The notes: a model not told the origin generated them from the letters alone. 64,000 nt of DNA from Mermis nigrescens (GCA_036768485.1 JAVLUZ010000705.1:227409-291408), one strand, 5' to 3'. Shown: positions 1 to 12,211, counted from the stretch's first letter. Made by a program: numbers and translations.

Positions 1-394
1 ACTTCTAAGGATAGCACAATAAATTCTAAACATGCGGACTACCATATTTTGTTAAATTGTTAATTTTAAAATTGTGCGAAAAAGTTAATATTTGAAAAGC
101 TGAATTTTAGCAAGCAATGCCGTTATCAAAGTCCCCAATACTGGAATTTGACAAGTCAAAGAAAAAGACAAAGAGTAACACTTATGATGAAAATATGAAG
201 CCTCAGTTTCTAGCTGAGTCAAGCTGCTTTGCATTCTTTCTTTAATGGTTGGAGTACACTAATAAAAATCTGCAAGCTTTCTATTCATGGAAGTTGTTAA
301 GAACAAAAATCTAAAAACGATTATTATTTTCATAACTAGAGCCTTCGTTCAGCATGGGCCTAAGAAATGCAGTTCATATGGTCAAGCTCACAGT
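1..394. other. Unassigned AT-rich DNA
   Basis: No gene, RNA or repeat structure was recognised before the first M1 element. Confidence 0.5.
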
Positions 395-800
395 CATACA
401 TGGGCACCGACGAAATTGTGGTGAGGGGATTAGATGGATCTAAATTGCCAAAAATAGCACCAAGAGTTTAATTCTGGAGATCTAATTATGTCTTAGATGG
501 AGGGGTCTGCAAGAGTCTCATTAGGGGGTCTAAACCACTCGTGGGCGTGGAGGCGGGTTCCGGGGTATACAGTAACACCCCTGAAGGCCGAATACGTTCC
601 CCCAGAAATCAATTTTCGGAAGTTTTCCCGCGATTTTTTGATGTCGATGGATAGTGCTCGATGAGAAACGTTGAAAAATAGTATTTTTCACCATACCATC
701 ATTTTCAAGACCTTTTTTTCACCTTTAAAAAATTTTGCACTCCTCCCCCAGAGTTTTCATGCTGCTCATCTATAATCCAAACCCCCCACGCCCATGCGTA
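395..800. mobile_element. Older M1-type element (outer), split by a younger M1 copy
   Basis: Body starts CATACATGGGCACC and ends CCCATGCGTA. Flanks CTCACAGT (387-394) and CTCACAAC (801-808) match at 6 of 8 positions, as expected for an old 8-bp TSD. The interior is interrupted at 536-774 by another M1 copy. No coding capacity; the mobilising transposase is not in this window. Confidence 0.65.
536..774. mobile_element. M1 miniature element nested in 395-800
   Basis: 239 bp. Carries the M1 core also seen near 9.9, 12.0 and 44.9 kb: GATGAGAAACGTTGAAAAAT, then CCATACCA, then a TTTTGCAC..CCCCC end. Flanks GTCTAAAC (528-535) and ATCCAAAC (775-782) agree at 6 of 8 bases. It entered the GGGGGTCTAAACC stretch of the outer element. 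Confidence 0.7.
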
Positions 801-1496
801 CTCACAACTCATTCCTCCAAGGGGACTGGTTTCTGGACTTATAACATAGCAGTGTATGGAAATGCTGAAAAATACAGAAAAACACTCAAGATGCTAATGA
901 CCGAAACGTACGCTCGATTAATGCATTACAAATGTATTTAGTTAACAAAAGTATGTTATATATGCTTTAAAAATTACGAAAATTAACTCTTTTGCTTTCT
1001 TGTATGTTATAAGAGATGATGAAATAGTCCTTTCTGATCGGGGATCCCGAGAACACCTCATGCCGAGCTAGACTACATATGTTCCTACGTAATCCGTAGA
1101 ATTGCCTAAACTTTACATCTTTCAAACTAAAACTATTAAAAATTAGATTGAACCTTAAGTAAGTTCAAAAGTACTCCCTGAATCCCAAGCAATAAACGAA
1201 TACGTACATAAATTTCAATATAAATACATAAATCATGCTAAATTTGCTATTTTTTTCTCAAGAAGTCATTATCTTCACGCCTCGATCGTTCAAATGGAGT
1301 CCATCAGCGAAAATTTGCTCATCATTAAATTCGTTTTAGAAGTCCAAAATTTTCAAGTTTTGTTTAAATTTAATACATTGAAGTCGGTTTTGTAACGTGG
1401 AGCCGAATTCGGTAACCTTCCTGTATTGACATTGTTTGCAAAGGCACTTTACATTTTATAGCTCTAATTAAAAATATTAATTATATTACTTAGTGA
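801..1496. other. Unassigned DNA
   Basis: AT-rich, no open frame of note, no inverted ends found. No gene seen. Confidence 0.4.
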
Positions 1497-2283
1497 TGTA
1501 GGGCGAGCAGTCAAACCGTGGCAATATGGATATTATATAGACTAATAAACGCACAAGTGTGAATACAGAGCCGCCCTATGTTTACGGAGTCAACGTAGGG
1601 ACGGGTGTAGTCGCCTTCGGACTTACTTGAGTACTTAAGTACTTAAATCTGCTCTCAGCGCTGGCTCCGATCGCATAGTCAAATACAACTTCGATCTTCT
1701 GAACCCTTGTAGACCTACGGCGTCGACTCCCTCAGCCCTAATATTGTTGGCCGCACTTTCGTCGGGAGTCTTCGCAGCTACGCCCTAGATCCTGCGAGTA
1801 CCTACCTAGATCCTGGGATTGCCGCAAGGTCAGTTGACCTATCTTAGCTCAAGTTGATTAGTTAGCTTCTTTTCGAGGTTCGAATCAAATAGAAATGTTT
1901 TTGGTTCCTAATGTGAGTAGCACTTTGTAATTTGAAAACAACACCAACGAGCTCTAAGCTGATCAGTCATCATAAACAATTAAATAATATTTTTGACCAG
2001 TTTTAGAGTTGAGAAGAGAATATTGAATTTTTGAACGAAATAAATAATCACACGGAATTTACTTATTCCTTTCCACCAAAGCTCAGAAGTCCTCGACGTC
2101 CTATCTATCCGACCTCACCCTCGGTATAAGAGACCCCTGGGTGGGTTTTTATATTTTATTTGATATGTACACACGGCGTTATGCCGGGAAAGCAAAATAA
2201 AACTAACTAACGAATAAAACTAGCAATCGCACCAATCGTCAAAAACCAACCCAACCAATATCCCATCAGGGGATCGCTACAGT
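1497..2283. repeat. Possible solo LTR or retroelement remnant
   Basis: Starts TGTAGGGC and ends GCTACA, so the ends are inverted (TGTAG/CTACA) as in LTRs. Flanks GTGA and GTAA match at 3 of 4 bases. The segment is more GC-rich than its surroundings and has AATAAA-like sites near 2196-2211. Parts of 1880-2060 (GAGCTCTA..CATCAT..AATATTTTTG) resemble 18240-18360. No internal retroelement region lies beside it. A family call is not possible. Confidence 0.3.
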
Positions 2284-2460
2284 AAAACACAAGTTCAAGA
2301 TAAACTAACGTCAAACAAGAATACTCTCGAATCGAGTCTTTTACGATAATACGATAATAAGTAAAACAATTATTATTAGCATATACTTAATTCTAATTTA
2401 CCGGACAAGTATCTTATTGATTTTTATAATGAAAATTGGGAATATATGAGAAACTGAAGG

Positions 2461-2596
2461 CATAGCCACAAGTACCCCATCGCGCAATGGCTACTCGCGA
2501 TTGGCTATGTTAACTGATACAGAAACAAGCTGTTTTCGGCATGACCTAAGCGAACTGCTACAACTAGTTCGCCACGTGTAACTCTAGCAGTTACAC
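2461..2596. other. Cluster of three hairpins
   Basis: Three perfect stems in 136 bp. 2461-2509: CATAGCCA pairs with TGGCTATG, and inside it ATCGCG (2479-2484) pairs with CGCGAT (2496-2501). 2550-2572: GCGAACT pairs with AGTTCGC. 2576-2596: GTGTAACT pairs with AGTTACAC over a 5-nt loop. Could be a structured RNA or a transposon end; no family recognised. Confidence 0.5.
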
Positions 2597-3337
2597 AAGT
2601 AGCATGGTGCTTTACAAGTTTTGAATTAATGCAGTATGGTAGCAGAGATCTAAGTTCGTAAATACGAAAAATGCATCAAGTCATAGTGTTATGGTAGTTT
2701 TTAAACGTTGATGCCTTCAAAACAGCGAGAAAATAAAATTTATAAATAAAAACTGAAATAATTAAAAATCATTAGAAGATAAATATTTTTTTGACCGAAA
2801 GTTTGAAATTAGTGCTTCATTGATAAATAAATAAGGCAATGAATTATACTTGTATAACGAAATGACAACTTTAAATTAAGATGAATTTGCAAAATTTTTG
2901 AATAAATCAATTCAAACAATTATATTTAAGCATTTTTAGCAATATTTTAAAAAAATAGTCAATTATCCTGAAGCGACCATTTTTTTACAATATTTTGTAA
3001 AATTTTATTCCCTGTCTAATGATATTTTTTAATATTATTTTTTTGTCTTATGTAGATTTCCTCGTGACAATATGCATAACTAATTTTAAATACTATACTT
3101 CTATGCATTAAACACCAATATTAAATTGTCAATTTCAAGAGCAATAGTAATAAAACCTCAATGTACGGGTTAAAGCTTAATTTATTTAAAATGTTGTAAA
3201 GACTGTCGGATTAAGAGGGAGGGCGGCACGGATAGCACCTCGTCTTTATACAAAAAATTTTTGGGCGCAATGAAGAATATATGTCTTTCGTGATGATTTT
3301 AGTCATCATAATGATTTTTCGAATCTTCCAAAACGAT
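2597..3337. other. AT-rich spacer with a decayed repeat
   Basis: Mostly A/T-rich. Around 3210-3300 (GGGCGCAATGAAGAA..ATGATTTT) it resembles 43870-43940 (GGGCGCAATAAGGAA..ATGATTTT), so both are copies of an unnamed repeat. Confidence 0.4.
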
Positions 3338-3425
3338 GCAGGGGCACAGTGTGCCGAAAATTCAATTCTGTGGATCTATTGATTTGTTTGGGGAGGGGTC
3401 CACCGTATTTTTGAAGGGTCCAAAC

Positions 3426-3643
3426 CATAGGTAAGCGGCATCAAGTGCCAGATCTTTTCAAAGGTAAAAAAATGGCCTTAAAAATGATGGTATGGCGAAA
3501 AAACACCATTTTTCAATGTTTCTCATCGAGCATTGGCATCAAAAAATTGCGAAAAAACAAAAATATTTCAAAAATTAAATTTGAGGGGGGTGTATTTTGA
3601 TTTCTGGGGGTGCATACCCCCGAACTCCCCACGCCCAGGTATG
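3426..3643. mobile_element. M1 miniature element
   Basis: 218 bp, CATAGGTAAGCGGC..CGCCCAGGTATG. Flanks GTCCAAAC (3418-3425) and GTCCAGAC (3644-3651) agree at 7 of 8 bases. The target GGGTCCAAAC is the counterpart of the target used at 528-535. Confidence 0.85.
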
Positions 3644-3651
3644 GTCCAGAC

Positions 3652-3821
3652 CACATATGGGCGTGAAGGAGGGTCTGCCCCCTTGAGTTGAAACCGGCGC
3701 CCCATACATTAAAGCACATCGCCTCCAAAATTCTTTTTTTAGTAACATTTTTTGTGATTTTTTGGCAACTTTTCTGGCGATTTCACCCCCCCCTCCTCTG
3801 AAATTCTTGCTGCCCATATAT
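3652..3821. mobile_element. Second M1 element, directly abutting the first
   Basis: 170 bp, CACATATGGGCGTG..CTGCCCATATATG, sharing GTCCAGAC (3644-3651) with its left neighbour and followed by GTCCAGCA. Two M1 elements sit head to tail with only the 8-bp TSD between them. The following CCCCACCATGCCCAAGG near 3860 looks like the end of an older M1 copy that hosts both. Confidence 0.75.
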
Positions 3822-4276
3822 GGTCCAGCAGACCCCCAGACCCCACCATGCCCAAGGATGGTTATTTAAGTAAAATATGCCATGAATTATAATTTTTTGT
3901 AAGAGTATGCCAAGTTTAAATTCAAGAAGACTTTGTCATATTGAAAAACATGATTGAAAATATTTTAGTTTCAGCGTTTTTAGAAAGGGTCTAGGCAAAA
4001 AATATCAAGTTTTCTGAAACATTTATTTCTTGAGTACATTTTTTTAAATTTTATCAGTGTCTGGTCTGATAATTTTTTAAAAATTTCCAATTTTTTTGCG
4101 GTCTTGGAAGAAGACCCTGTTATGAATGCTTAAATCAAAGTTTTTAATGTGACTTACTCATAAAGTATATCAGACTGTTTTAACTTTATAATCATAGGGG
4201 TTACAGCCGACTATTTTTAAAATCCTACTCACGCTTTTTAGTTAGGCGCTTTACAATTTGTTTAGTCAAATAATGT

Positions 4277-5724
4277 CATAGGCGCAGCCAGAGGAGGGGC
4301 ATTGGGGGCAAATGCCCCCCCCAAATTTTCAGAAATTTTGTTAATTTTTCAGGTGCAATAATTATGTCCGAAAAATTGAAGTTCAAAAAGGCAAACACGT
4401 CAAAATTTTCGGCGCTTCGCGCCGAGTCATTATTATTTACTGTTATATAGATCCGATTAGTTTAAAAGCTTCAAACAGCTAAAATAATCCAGCACTTCAC
4501 ATCACTTTGAAGATTTAATGCACTATTTGTTCGTTGAATGAAACTGCGCATGCTTGTTGAGCATAATAGTAAAAGTGCGAAAATGATTGCGTATCAGTTT
4601 GTCTATTCACTGCTTTATTTGTCTTCCGTTATAAGGACACATAATCCTACTTCAAATGAAAGGAATGGCCATAAATTTTTATGTGTTTTAGCGCACTTGC
4701 TGCTTTCTGAAGGTCATCTTGTTAATAAAAAGGTCGTGAATGGGCCTGGGCCTGGAAATGGTAAGAAAAGAAATTTCTGACACATCTTTCTATATCTTAT
4801 TGCAGCGACCCGTTGTTGCGCTACATACTTAGCAGAAGTCGAATAACGCATTTCGGCTTAGAAGTTTCATGCAATGTAGGAGCTCATTAATTTTAAATGT
4901 TTTTGGACTTAATTCAGAACCGAGATTTGGCTGATTTTGCGATAATTTTAACGTCACTATTTAACATTGAAGTGCTTTTTTACAAAATTTTTCGGGGCTC
5001 TACCCCGGACTCCGTTGGGGGCGCTTGAGCGCCCCACCCTAAACCTCGCAGCCGTAAAATCTCATTGTACATGTGCAACGAGATGCTTGAGAGGACAAAA
5101 AATTAAAAGGCTTAGGGATTTCTCCGGCGCCTCGCGCCGGAATTTGTTTGTTCTGTATGATTTAAACGGTATAAATTGAGTTTAAAGAGCAAAAAACGTC
5201 AAAATTTTCGAGCGCATAGTGCCGCCGGTTACTCTTCTTTCTTTTTTGTAAAACTGCAGCATTGCGTTTAAAGCATTAATTAGTCAAAATATCTTCATAC
5301 TAAGTTATTAATTCGCAGTTTTCTTGTTAGAAGCTCGAACTGTCAAAATCGTTTTGTATAAATTTGACAATTTTCTGCTCTGTCAGACTATTAGTATTCA
5401 CAGAGCTACAAAATGTTAAGGGTAGTGAGAAATGATTAAATTTCTTGATGCTTTTCGCCAATTATGATTTTGAACTGTTTGTCAATAAAAAGGCCGTAAA
5501 TTCTACGCAAAAACGGTGAAAATTTCAAAAAAATTTTCCGCTTCGCGCCGCTTTACACATTTGTATTTTTGATCGTTTGAAACCCATAAATTAGTTAGGC
5601 TACACTACTAAAGGTCAAAAAACTCAGTTTCACTATGCATAACGCTACTGACATTTGATGCAAAAGTAGTCTTGAAAAATTTTTGTGTGTGCTCCTTCCG
5701 AACAAAATCCTGGCTAGGCCTCTG
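4277..5724. mobile_element. hAT-like non-autonomous element, 1.45 kb
   Basis: Left end CATAGGCGCAGCCAGAGG, right end (reversed) CAGAGGCCTAGCCAGGAT, a TIR of the widespread CAGGGGCGTAGCCAGG type. Flanks AATAATGT (4269-4276) and AATAATAT (5725-5732) agree at 7 of 8 bases. Contains GGCGC-type palindromes at 4411-4423, 5124-5140 (7-bp stem CCGGCGC/GCGCCGG) and near 5530. Open frames at 4538-4780 and 4967-5179 resemble no known protein and no transposase domain is visible. Confidence 0.8.
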
Positions 5725-6102
5725 AATAATATAGAATAAGCATTCATATGAACAGCGTACAGAATGTCATAAAATGGAGAAACGATCAGTTATTATTAAG
5801 GGGTCTACGACAATTGGGTGAAAGACAACTGGGTGAATGACAATTGGTTGAACGACAATTGGATGAACGACAATCGGGTGAATAGGACAATTGGGTGAAT
5901 GCGACAATTAGGTGAATGACAATTGGGTGAATGACAATTTGGTGTATACGACAATTGGGTGAATGCGACAATTGGGCGAAAACAAATATTAAGGATGTAT
6001 GCATGTAATGTTCAGCGCTAAAAATATGCACACTCAGCTAAAAAGCGGTTACCAACGTATTACATGAATGACATTTTTTGAAAGCAGAGTAATACTTGTC
6101 AG

Positions 6103-6232
6103 CATAGGTGGACGCCACGGAATCCTGGGGATTTAGCGGGTCAGAAGAAGCAAACTTAGACCATTCTGGTGGTCGGGCGGCCAAAATGGATTTTTCGGGT
6201 GCTGCGACCCCCAAACCCCATGCCCATATGTG
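6103..6232. mobile_element. Short M1 element nested in 5800-6872
   Basis: 130 bp, CATAGGTGGACGCC..CATGCCCATATGTG. TSD CTTGTCAG (6095-6102) and CTTGCCAG (6233-6240), 7 of 8 identical, fitting nTnnnnAn. Confidence 0.85.
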
Positions 6233-6340
6233 CTTGCCAGGACTCTATTTATTCGAAAGTTTTATAATTTTTGAAGATCTATCAGTATTAAATTCTTTGA
6301 TGTAAAATTGCACGATTTTTCAGAAAAAAGTCAGCATTGT

Positions 6341-6532
6341 CAGTGGCGGATCAAGGATTTTCCTAAGGGGGGCGGTACCCCTAAGGGGGAAACCCTGACA
6401 TGGGCGGAAAAATTAGCCGTTTTAACCCAAAAATCGCTAAAAATCGCTCAGAAATGCTTAATTTTGCGCACAATTTCTGGGCCAATGGAGGGGGGCGGCC
6501 GCCCCCCCCGCCCCCCCCTATATCCGCCCTTG
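6341..6532. mobile_element. hAT-like MITE (CAGTGGCGGATC type) nested in 5800-6872
   Basis: 192 bp. Ends CAGTGGCGGATC and (reversed) CAAGGGCGGATA. Perfect TSD AGCATTGT at 6333-6340 and 6533-6540. A G/C-homopolymer block fills the right end. Related to the larger element at 36641-37549. Confidence 0.9.
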
Positions 6533-7079
6533 AGCATTGTTGATGCTTCGAAAACTTTGTTTCTATTTTGGGAGTTGGTAATTTTTTCAATATTTTCATT
6601 TTTTTCCATTTTTTCAATATTAATCAGCTTCGTCGTTAACGAACGATATCTTTTTTCAATATTTATATTTTTTCTATTTTTTCAATATTAAGCAGCTTCG
6701 TCGTTAACGAAACGGTATCTTTTTTCGAGAGTCGTCGTTAACGAAAACGATATTAACTTTGGTACATAAAATCGTGAAAATAAAACACAGATATGTTTTC
6801 ACCCAATTGTCGCATTCGCCCAATTGTCGTATACACCCAATTGTCGTTCACCCTATTGTCGTGAGTGACCCCATTATTAACATCAGAATAAGTACGGAAA
6901 GAATTAGTTACACCTGAACACGAACACATATTAGCATAATAGCCGAATATAAAAATATCGTAGTTTAAAGTATACTTTATGCAAGTTTAAAGGAAAAATG
7001 TACCTTGATTTGTGAATAAAAAATGAGATTTTCAAAAATGATTCATGATATAACAAAACTTAAATGGCCTGATATTTCC

Positions 7080-7184
<105 letters not shown>

Positions 7185-7355
7185 GCATATGTACTTGGTT
7201 TGGTGCACAACTGAGGCGTTTTTGTCGGTCAACGATGTCATTTGTTCCGGCTAATAAAATGATGCCAACAGTCGGTAGATTTCCTGTCAATCGTCCGGGG
7301 ATCGAAATCACGGAATATCGCAATTGACTTTAAAGTTTAAACACGAAACATCGAC

Positions 7356-7813
7356 GGATCTAGTATACAATTTACCCCCCAGCGTTTTTTAGCCGATCCA
7401 TATAAGCTACAGTAACCAAACTTTACAAGGAGATAGCTATAAGCCTATTGTACTAATCTGGCAAAATTGATTATTTTACGGTGTAAACTTACTGCTTTAA
7501 AAACAAAAAGAAATTACTTTACTTTACTTTAAACTTACTTTAAACTTACTTTTTTTAACTTACTTTTTTAATGTAGGATGTTGATTGAGATACAAAAAAC
7601 TGCTTTGTTAGAAACCCACCGAATCGTTTACAATTTTTAGATGCCGTTAGTACGTTGTAAACTGTGAGTGTAAAGCAGTAAGTTTACACCGTAAGTTAAT
7701 CAATTTTGCCAAATTAGTACAATAGGCTTATAGCTATCTCCTTGTAAACTTTGGTTACTGTAGCTTATATGGATCGGCTAAAAAATGCTGGGGGTAAATT
7801 GTATACTAGATCC
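7356..7813. mobile_element. Long-TIR element, 458 bp
   Basis: Inverted arms of about 150 bp: GGATCTAGTATACAATTTAC.. at the left, its complement at the right. Perfect 8-bp TSD ACATCGAC at 7348-7355 and 7814-7821. The centre holds TTTACTTT/AAACTTACTT short tandem repeats. The stretch GTTTTTTAGCCGATCCATA is shared with the 14011 element, so both belong to one family. Confidence 0.92.
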
Positions 7814-7949
7814 ACATCGACTCATAGTCGTTTTCATTTTAATTTACGCACTACTCAATTAGGAAATTTTATCATTCGAGAAAATAAAGTTTTGAACCTG
7901 CACACTTTTATTACTTGTAGTGGAATAGAAAACTTGCATTTTTCTAATT

Positions 7950-9838
7950 AAGAAAAGCAATAATAAAAACTTGGAATATTTTTACGTTCACCCCAAAAAG
8001 TCGTCCTTAACCGCCTCCACTAAACGTTTCGATTAGGTAGATTGTAGATATGTTTGAACATCAACGTTCTGTAATGCCTGAATGACAGTGCCGAATATTG
8101 AGTTATTCATTAGGGGCGCTATACATACATGCACAGCAGTAAAGATATCCTAAGGGCCAGGCTATAAAAACATTTTAAAAATGCGTTTTTAGTTAAAAAC
8201 GATAGGTGCACATCAGATATGCTGTTTTTTGACGTTTCAGACAATGCTTGTTCTTTCTTCATATGACATCAAAATATCAAGGCTTGAAAATTGGCAATTT
8301 TCGGCCGAAAATTGACTCAAAACACTTAAAAAATTAATTTTTTGTGATTTCTTCAAAAAAATCAACAATTTCGGGGACAAAATGATAAGTGCACAGCATG
8401 GTCGATCTGGGGGTGGGCTCAAGAGTTAAGATTTTTTGCGTCAAAACAGGCTCGAAAACTGGGATAAGGAATAAGTGATAAAACTACGTTATTACAGTTT
8501 TAGTTTTTGGACAATTAAAGGTACTTTGGAAGAAAATTTTCATTTTGATTCATTCTTGATCTTAATTTTTTTTTACCTTTTTTCCAAAAATTTTTAAAAT
8601 TATTTTTATTCTAGGGGATCAGGCAGGACCCCAAACCCTCTGTCAATATAATATCTGATCGGAGGGGGTTTCACCTCCCGTGAAAGTTGTATCATCTCGA
8701 CCCAAAAAATTCCATTCACCCCATAAAAATGTCAATTTTTCTGAAAAATTCAGATTTTTCGCTTTTTTTGGCGACAATAACCCCCCATTAAGCTGAGCAT
8801 TGTCTGGTCAAAACCGCTTTTCTTCATAATTCGTCTTGTGGCACTCAAAGTTTACCCAATAAAGTTAAAAATAGCTTGTGAAATTAAGCGTGAATGTGTT
8901 TAATTTTGCTTTTGTCCATTGCCATTTGTCTACTTTTATTTAAAATATTTTTGAAAAACTTTTCATATATTTTCAGTCAACTTGTGAAAAAATGATTATA
9001 TATTTTTAAATTTAGTCCAAAAATAGTAAATTAATGATCGATGATGATTCTTAGTTCGTTGTATAATAATTTAACAACGTAGCTCTTGTTAGTATGGTTT
9101 AATTGTTATAAGAAATCAGTTTAAAATTTTGTTTAATGTTTTTTATTAGATCTATGATGAATGTAGTAAAGAGTTTATTTTAAACGCACGTAAACGGATA
9201 AAATTTTGCCTTGCTGGACATATTATAATCTCACTGATAAAGAAGAAAAGTAAGTGATTAATAAATGAAATAGAATGAGTGTAACATAATTATTAAAGAA
9301 AGTGGACCTAAAATTGATAAGATTTTTAGTTGACTATTTTAAATTGAATTTATATATTTTTAATATTTTTAAACTGTTTTTCATTCATTTTTTCAAAATT
9401 CCTAATAATTTTACTTAAAGGTTATTTTAAAGAATTTTAGCCGTCATTTATACATGAATAAATTGAACACTCAGTTGTAAGGAAAGATACATAAGTAATA
9501 TAAAATTCTAAAATATAGTTTAATTATATTTAATAATTGAAATATTAGTAAAAAAATTGAATACATTATTCAAATTATTATAACATACCTTATTTTTGTC
9601 TATAGCGAACATGAGCCAATATTTTATCGTAGTCCAAATTTTCTCCACACACTGCACCCTAGCACTGCAAAACTTCTGCGTGTACGCATTTCTTGTACGG
9701 GAAATATCTGTATGAGAAACATGGAAATGTTATAAAACACTGTTTAAAAGTAAAATAAAAGACGTGATCATGTTTTACTGAATATTAGCAAGATGTACTA
9801 AAGGCAAATAGAGGTTGGGTTAGGTATAAAGTCAAAAG
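7950..9838. other. Gene-free stretch with decayed repeat pieces
   Basis: 8160-8420 contains TTTTTTGACGTTTCAGACAATG..TTCTTTC, a reversed M3-like fragment. 8610-8810 is a C/G-run-rich piece of an unidentified element. 8880-9600 is plain AT-rich DNA. No gene or RNA seen. Confidence 0.45.
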
Positions 9839-9846
9839 GGGTCAGC

Positions 9847-10045
9847 CGTAGGTGGGCGCCACCAAAGTTCTGGGGGTGCAGAATTTTTTCAAATGTCAAA
9901 AAAATGGCCTTAAAAATGGTGGTATGGCGAAAAGCCAGAATTTTTCAAAGTTCCTCATCAAGCACTATCCATTGGCAGCAAAAAATTGCGAAAAAACGAA
10001 AAAAATTTCAAAAATTGAATTCTGGGGGTGCACATACCAGGTATG
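9847..10045. mobile_element. M1 element
   Basis: 199 bp, CGTAGGTGGGCGCC..CATACCAGGTATG. Perfect 8-bp TSD GGGTCAGC at 9839-9846 and 10046-10053. Confidence 0.93.
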
Positions 10046-10216
10046 GGGTCAGCCACCCTAACAAGTGAATTTGTGCATCCTTTAGAAAAAAGATTAATCG
10101 AGGTGTATTTAATCTTATTTAATCTTTAATCTTGGCTCCGCGCCAACCGCGCAAACTTGTTGGCTACTTCGATATAGTCTGTTCCTTGCAGCCATACTAA
10201 CCTGTTGTTTTGAAGT

Positions 10217-10331
<115 letters not shown>

Positions 10332-11163
10332 AGAACATCACTTTCAAACTTTATACTTCCAAAATTATTTCAAAAATGCTTTAGGATTGAAAATTAAGCT
10401 GCGTTCGAAAGACGTTTTTGCCGAAAACGTCCGACCGCCTCAGGACATCGTTAGCGATATCGATTTTAGTCTGCGGTCTATGAAGAGCCGTTCAATAGAC
10501 AATATAGCGCGCAGGTAGCCGTTGAGGAATAGCGTTACAGCTGCACCCTCTCTTGCTACGCGCGCCAGGACCATTCTGTAAGTGTTAGGCGGTCTAACTG
10601 GCGATACCTACGCACTTAAGCTAGACATTCAAATGATGCATAACGATACTTTGTATTATTCCCCTTCACCACGTAGATGTGCAATGTTGTAAAGCAAGGT
10701 TCAAGTACATCATTTAATGGCGCACATAAAATTGTTGAGTTTAACTTTACACAGCATAAAACGAGGACATAGAAATTGGCACGAAGAAAAGCAGGCTAAC
10801 ATAAAAATAACAAGAAAGACAATTGATCTGAATAAGGGAGAGGAATACACAGCGCAAAGGGGTGGAATATGAACGTCCTGTAAAGACTAAAAAAGCCGAA
10901 TTATCTGACCGAAAAACTGCGCTTAACTGGCATCGGATTCGTTTTCCAAAAATAAATTAGCAGTTCATCTACCCGTCCAACATAATACAGTCTACAGATA
11001 TTTCACTGGAATATGTGTTTGTATGTACGTACATACGTATATAGAACAATGAAGAAACCCTGAAGCCAGCTAAATTATAAAACTAGAAGATGGCAATTTT
11101 GAATGATCTACAAAAGGCCGAATCATGCAAATAAATTTAAAAGTTAAAATCGATGGTATAGGT
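10332..11163. other. Unassigned, with a small palindrome-rich patch
   Basis: 10400-10500 has ACGTTTTTGCCGAAAACGT, an imperfect palindrome, then TTAGCGATATCG; the rest has no recognisable feature. The patch may be a transposon end. Confidence 0.3.
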
Positions 11164-11572
11164 CATACACGCACAACATGGGAATTCTGGAAGAGAGGGA
11201 GAATGAAATTATAAAGTGCCTTTTTGGGTCCAAAAATGGTAGGTACGCGTCAAAAACATCGTTTTTCAGCGTTTCTGACGATACTCTATCTTTTTAGAGC
11301 ATAAACATAAAAAATTTCAAAACAAATCAGAAAAAGTCGGAACAAATTCAACAAAATATAGTCAAAACATGAGTATAATGGCGCGAAGTGCCGAAATATT
11401 GGTACTTTTGAGCAAATAGATAGTTAAAAACGCTTTAAAAGCAACTTTTCTACAAATTTTCCGAAAATTTTTGGGAACTTTCAAAAAAATCGCCAATTCT
11501 AGAGAGGGGTGATAAATTTTTGCGGAGGAGGGATGAAAATTTTTCGGGAAACCCCCCCCCCGATCGTGTATG
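11164..11572. mobile_element. M3 element
   Basis: About 409 bp, starting CATACACGCAC and ending CGATCGTGTATG, so the terminal 8 bp are inverted. Internal landmarks are GGTCCAAAAATGGTAGG, CGTTTCTGACGATACTC and a degenerate palindrome GGCGCGAAGTGCC at 11380-11392, then a C-run-rich right end. Shared over its length with 35838-36199. Flanking 8-mers do not match, so the TSD is not confirmed. Confidence 0.65.
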
Positions 11573-11968
11573 GTAATTACAAATTCATGAAAGTAGCTGC
11601 ACAACAGGAAAATCAAATGAATGCACTTGTTACAACAGTCGGTTCTAAGGTAGACAATACAATATCAACCTCACGGGTTTAACTTCGAAGTATTCATTTC
11701 AAACCGTGTAGAAGCACTCTGCTGCAGAACGCAACGTCAGTGACTTAAATAGACGAGCTTTCTCTCAATATTTCTTGCCTATAAAATAGAGCAAAACAAA
11801 ACAAACATAAGAAAAGACTAAAACAATACAACGAAACACTGCTCTTCGACGTACAAAAAATATAAAGAAAAAATGGAAAATGCGAACTGAATATTACATT
11901 AAAACATACATATGTATTTGGCATCGATTTCCCGATAAGCCTGTAGAGTATTTTGGGCTCCTGCCGAC

Positions 11969-12211
11969 CATACCTAGGCGTGGGGGGTTTGGGGGTATGC
12001 AACCTTCCAGAAATCAAAATACCCCCCAGAATTCAATTTTTGAAAATTTTTTTCGTTTTCTTCTCGCAATTTTTTGATGCCAATGGATAGTGCTTGATGA
12101 GAAACGTCGAAAATGGTGTTTTTTACGCCATTCCACCATTTTTAAGGCCATTTTTTGACCTTTGAAAAATCTTGCACCCCCTACCCGGAATTTTCTTGCT
12201 GCCCACGTATG
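11969..12211. mobile_element. M1 element
   Basis: 243 bp, CATACCTAGGCGTGGG..GCCCACGTATG. Perfect TSD CTGCCGAC at 11961-11968 and 12212-12219. The same 8-mer flanks the right end of the copy at 44758-44996. Confidence 0.93.

Larger units (their letters stand above)
5800..6872. mobile_element. hAT-like element with iterated subterminal repeats, doubly nested
   Basis: Ends GGGGTCTACGACAATTGGG and (reversed) GGGGTCACTCACGACAATAG. Perfect 8-bp TSD ATTATTAA at 5792-5799 and 6873-6880, fitting nTnnnnAn. Both ends carry inverted arrays of a unit of about 15-17 bp, CGACAATTGGGTGAA: about eleven units on the left (5808-5985), about four on the right (6796-6865). Three copies of TCGTCGTTAACGA lie at 6628-6740. 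Two complete elements sit inside (6103-6232 and 6341-6532). Without them and their TSDs the element is about 735 bp. Confidence 0.9.

Noticed and set aside
5806..5985. CRISPR-like regular short repeats
   Set aside because: Units are contiguous without spacers, occur inverted at the other end, and belong to a eukaryotic transposon.
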